This document shows, piece after piece, positions 60,020 through 64,000 of a DNA stretch of 64,000 nucleotides. The notes beneath the pieces are model-generated. The model was not told where the DNA came from, made no database searches, and saw only the letters and a program-made list of their open reading frames with translations. Each line of letters begins with the position of its first letter. Positions within the stretch are counted from its first letter, which is position 1. Source of the stretch: Hyperoplus lanceolatus (Eukaryota; Chordata; Actinopteri; Uranoscopiformes; Ammodytidae); the NCBI GenBank assembly GCA_026929865.2, contig CM049418.1, positions 3,508,501-3,572,500 on the forward strand. The letters are read 5' to 3'. A program made the position numbers and the translations under genes.

Positions 60020-60894
60020 CAGGTTGCTCGACGTTGTGATTTTTACTTGGAATAAAACCTTAATATTAATTTTTTTTTTACAGTGTAGCCTATCTATTGA
60101 TACTTCACAAATAAACCAAACTGAGTCAATAAGTGTTTTTTATTGCATCAGCCATCCCACTGTTACATTTCTTGTTGCAAAGCTGAGTATACAATATCTT
60201 AAATTAAAAACTCAAGAAAACCCTCCAGACATGCATTCCATATCAGCTGAATTAATTAATATTTTTTACCACAATCATAAAATCAAACCGCTAATACAGT
60301 TTCCCTATGAAACATTGTGTTTTTTAATAGTATAATAATCACATTCTGTAATTTCACTGCTTTACTCTTGGAGTATCAAGGGAGGTTGAAGTTCACATTT
60401 GATGAAAATAAAAATATGTACAAAAATAAAGTGACATTATGTTCAAACCTGATTTAAGATTAATTCTGGGCAAAGAGATCTTTGTCCTACTTTAGTTTTT
60501 CTATTAAATCTGCCCAGAAATTTGACTTTAATATTTCTTCTAATATGGAACAACTGAGACCAACATACAGATGACGGATATGACGACAGAACAAAATAGA
60601 CTGTAACACCATCTGCAGTTATTAGTTATTGATTACTTTAAGGTGAGACACTCCAGGCAAAAGCTTTGTTTTTAGGGTTGTGTCCATCTCCCTTATGTGA
60701 CTTTAACACTGTCCAAATGGGGCGTTAGTCTCTCTGCCATTGTTCCTATTATGATACTGACTTGGATCAAAGGTTCAGAGCACTGAGAGCGTTTTACATG
60801 ATCGATAGAGACCTTGAAACTTCTACAGAAATAACCCCTTAAAGAAAGTCCATGAAGAGATGACATTGTTTGAAGTTAAGAAATTCCATCTTCC

Positions 60895-62263
60895 TCAATT
60901 TTCTTCTTCAAAGTCTGCGCTCATCTGGGGAGAAAAGAGAGAAAATATGTTTATTACATCACTAAATCACTGTTTTTGCTTCCTTATTTAAAGGTACAGT
61001 GTGTAATTCTACTAGAAGTTAAAGTTCCCTTGGTAACCCCCTCCCTTAGGAAGAATTTACATAATCTATGGTGGCCTTTAAGGACAAGAAGCTAGTTACT
61101 AAAGATGGCTTTATTTAGTCTTTCCACAATATCAAGTGATGAGGTGAAGATGTGTTAAGATATTCATTCTATAGTTCTTCTTCTCGGTCTTCCAATAGGT
61201 GCATTTCCCCAGGACGCCCACTATACATAAAAAGACGTAAGGCCATTAAGTTTGTCCGTTCTGTGCTACTGTAGAAAGTCATGGCGGTGCAAAATGGCGG
61301 CCTTAGCGCCCCACTCCAATTGTATAAAAGACAAATTCTAAGGTAATAAAAAAAGAATAATAATTTCAGGCAATTATACGCTAATTAAAACATACTTCTT
61401 ATATTCCCATTCTACCAATTCTGTTCTTTAAAAAAAAAATCCCTTTACACACTGTGCCTTTGAGGAATAAAAATGTACTGTATACAGTAGTAAAGCAACT
61501 GATGCTGTTAATGGCAGGTAACAATCAAAATACATTCATTTGTATGTTAGAGTGAGTGCCACATGCAGGTGCATTGTAAAAAAAAAAAAAAAAAAAAAAA
61601 AGTTGACAAAAAGCATGCAACAAAATGCGTGAATCAATAATAGGGATAGAACTAATTATAATTTTTACAATCAAGAGAGATATTCTGAACATGTTACATC
61701 CTTTTCTTTTTATCCAAACAAGAAAACAAGAAAACAACTATTATGTAACATTAGTAAGTGAAACATAGGCAAGGCAAGTGTATTTATATAGCACAATTCA
61801 AACACAAGGCCATTCAAAGTGCACATAGCGGATAGAGTGTTATAATTATTTGTGTGTAGAGCAACAGATCAAAGCTGCATCTACCTCGACTTCAAACTCT
61901 CCAAATCCAAGATTGTTGGTCTGAGAGACGAGCAGGAACAAATACAGAGACAGACAGATGTAGAAATGGACGCATATGCATTTGTTTCATTCATTTTTTT
62001 AAAGGGAATAGAGAAAGTAAAAAAAAAGACCTGAAAAAAAACCTGAAACATTTAATGTTCAGCATTATAAAGCTCAACAGTGCGGTTATGTAGTAAAAAT
62101 CCCATTCATTTTCTCCTTAGCAGATTTGATTATTACGGCAGGGTCATCATCCCTATGTTCCCACAGCACAATGGTCACTGTTGAGCTCTACAGTGTAATA
62201 GTGTAATAGTGTGAACTTGTGCAACAAATACAGACTTCTTTTTATTTACATATAACACACACA

Positions 62264-62331
<68 letters not shown>

Positions 62332-64000
62332 TGCAACCCAGCAGCTCTTAGACAAAGCACTACTCACCACAGCATCAATGTCTCTGGGACTGACGTACTG
62401 AGACAAAGCATGGTAGTCGGCAGGAGACATCGGCAACATGTTGTCCTGCATTTTGGACGGAGGTCTGGAGAGAGAGAGAGAGAGAGAGAGATGGATGGTT
62501 GGATGGATAGTGAGAGAGAAGTTATTTATTCGTCATTGGATGTCTTACAAAGATCTTTGTTTGAACAATCCTGTTCGAAGAATCTTTAAAAAAAAGTATG
62601 TACTGTATATCTATAAAACTTATAATCAATACTCTGAAAACAGTAAAACAATGTTTAAAAAAATAAAACACAATAGTAAACAATACTAAATATACAGTTT
62701 CAAACAGTATGTCTTTAATGATATGAACGTGTTTCTGTGAGTGATTCTTACACTTCTGAGACTGATATGAGCTCCGTCTTCATGTAGCCAGACTTCTCTG
62801 GTCCGTTCTCTACGTCCATGGGCTCTGGGGCTGAGGGGGCAAAGTTTAAACTTTAAAATGTTGAATGAAGTTTGGTACACACTAGGGCTGTCAAAGTTAA
62901 TGAGCGATAATAAAGCGTTAACGTAAATTCCTTTTAACACCACAAATTATAAAAGTTGTGTATAGCAACTATCGCAACCAGAAACTTAGCCTCCGTGAGA
63001 ATAAATGGAGGTTAATTCTCGAGAATATTCTGGACAGGATTTTTCGTTTTCGATTGTATAAAGCAGCATATTTTTCCACTCCGATGTTGAAATAGTTTTT
63101 AATAATGAATCATATCTTAAAAACTTAAGTAGTTGGATAATTGTATCCTAAATGTAGAAATATGCAGTTAAACAGTAAGCAGTGTATAATCTTCTAGCAC
63201 TTGAGTGAGTGTGTATGTGTGTGTGATGAATGTGACTTACTCTCTGACGGTTTGGGGTAGTACTTCCCAAAGGCCTTGTCTTTAGGGATGTTTGGGTAGA
63301 GGAACCGTAGCGGGTTTTCTGGGATGTTCTCGGCAGCCATTACCTTGTACGTGCGGATGATGTCGGCCAGAGAAACGGCAGAAAGCTCCCTCTTGGTGTA
63401 AGGCTCCACCGAGTGAAAAATCGGCTTGTCTGGTGTCACAAAGAAACGTGAACTCAAAGCAATGAAGTCATTTTGTTTGTTGCATTAAAAGTTATTCATT
63501 GATATTAAAGGTGGAGTCAGTGATTCTGGAGAATGCTCATTGTCAAATCACTTTTTGTCAAAATCTGTGAATATCTCCTCACAATCCGCTACCTGTTCGT
63601 ACTGTGTGTGAGCTTAAAAAAATCCAGTGTTAATACACAGCCTAGGCTCCCTTTGTTTACATACCCTTAGTTAACATATCAGTTTACGGAGCCTAGGCTG
63701 TGTATTAACATTAGATTTATTTTTACACCGCACACACGGTAAATACAGGTAGTGGATCGTGGGGAGATATTCACTGATTTTGACAACAAGTGTTCTCAAG
63801 AATTGCTCCAGTCCACTGTGTGTTAACAGGCGCTGTGGCAAATGATGGCATGAGGGCAAATCAAAGTCCATGTCTTATCTATCTTCATTTTATATCTATT
63901 CTAATGTTAAGTTTGTAATGCATGTGCGGCAGCAAAATACATGAATCGATTAAATACACTCAAAAATGTTTAACCTCTCCTTCTGGTTATCTCACCATGT
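60895..64000 (-). CDS. stat1: STAT1, C-terminal exons (gene continues past window end)
   Basis: Interferon-activated transcription factor acting as a phosphotyrosine dimer in the nucleus. The window holds exons 64000-63996 (5 nt only), 63429-63241, 62830-62752, 62464-62368 and 60924-60895. They encode the end of the SH2 domain ([38 protein letters not shown]), the tyrosine-phosphorylation site [13 protein letters not shown] (human Tyr701 equivalent) and the transactivation serine motif LPMSP (human Ser727 equivalent). The tail after LPMSP diverges from mammals and ends MSADFEEEN, supplied by a separate 30-nt last exon. All junctions keep frame. A minus-strand AATAAA at 60139-60144 would give a 3' UTR of about 750 nt ending close to the cep70 poly(A) site. 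It could be either fish stat1 paralogue (a or b); I cannot tell which. Confidence 0.93.
60992..61462. repeat. Repeat family F
   Basis: The longest copy: AAAGGTACAGTGTGTAATTC to ACACTGTGCCTTTGAGG, with AAAATGGCGGCCTTAGCGCC inside. In the last stat1 intron. Confidence 0.6.
61764..61835 (+). repeat. Common fish dispersed repeat fragment
   Basis: AGGCAAGGCAAGTGTATTTA then TATAGCACAATTCAAACACA is a widespread teleost repeat signature; a short copy in the last stat1 intron. Confidence 0.5.
62254..62328. repeat. (CA)n microsatellite, (UG)n in stat1 pre-mRNA
   Basis: About 33 units; on the stat1 strand it is (UG)n, about 35 nt after the donor of the exon carrying LPMSP. Confidence 0.9.
63507..63810. 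repeat. Palindromic repeat, family A
   Basis: Starts TAAAGGTGGAGTCAGTGATT; right end degenerate. In a stat1 intron. Confidence 0.65.

Overview
The window is vertebrate, almost certainly teleost fish, nuclear DNA. The evidence is small exons separated by long AT-rich introns, very dense (GT)n/(CA)n and (GATA)n microsatellites, Tc1 transposons, many tRNA-headed SINE copies, and orthologues of vertebrate genes assembled exon by exon from splice signals and protein resemblance. No bacterial or viral features were seen.

Layout: cd99 (minus, 1.66-16.5 kb; 12 coding exons for the membrane form plus a separate alternative terminal exon); a small secreted-protein gene that I do not recognise (minus, 19.2-23.5 kb) with a rearranged Tc1 copy in an intron; a repeat-rich gap containing a nearly intact Tc1 element (27.65-29.25 kb) and another terminal-inverted-repeat element (29.5-30.5 kb); dhrsx (plus, 31.1-41.1 kb) with single-exon zbed1 nested in its first intron on the same strand (33.0-35.1 kb); a 5.5 kb gene-free stretch; single-exon sowahc (minus, 46.6-48.5 kb); cep70 (plus, 50.3-60.0 kb, 16 coding exons); and the last exons of stat1 (minus, 60.9 kb to beyond the window end), tail to tail with cep70.

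In human, CD99, DHRSX and ZBED1 all lie in pseudoautosomal region 1 and ZBED1 sits within DHRSX, so the left two thirds of the window keeps an old linkage block. The genes do not form one pathway: CD99 is a leukocyte/endothelial adhesion glycoprotein, DHRSX a secretory-pathway short-chain dehydrogenase, ZBED1 a domesticated hAT-type DNA-binding protein, SOWAHC an ankyrin protein, CEP70 a centrosomal protein and STAT1 the interferon transcription factor.

Most of the remaining DNA is repetitive: at least six short palindromic or terminal-inverted-repeat families recur three to eight times each, with several SINE and LINE tails. The most interesting leads are the unrecognised secreted gene with a furin-type site before a nine-residue C-terminal peptide, an alternative cd99 last exon that would give a soluble protein, UG-repeat tracts at splice sites of cd99 and cep70, the splice choice that could separate dhrsx from zbed1, and a Tc1 copy whose left half has been replaced by an inverted copy of its right half.
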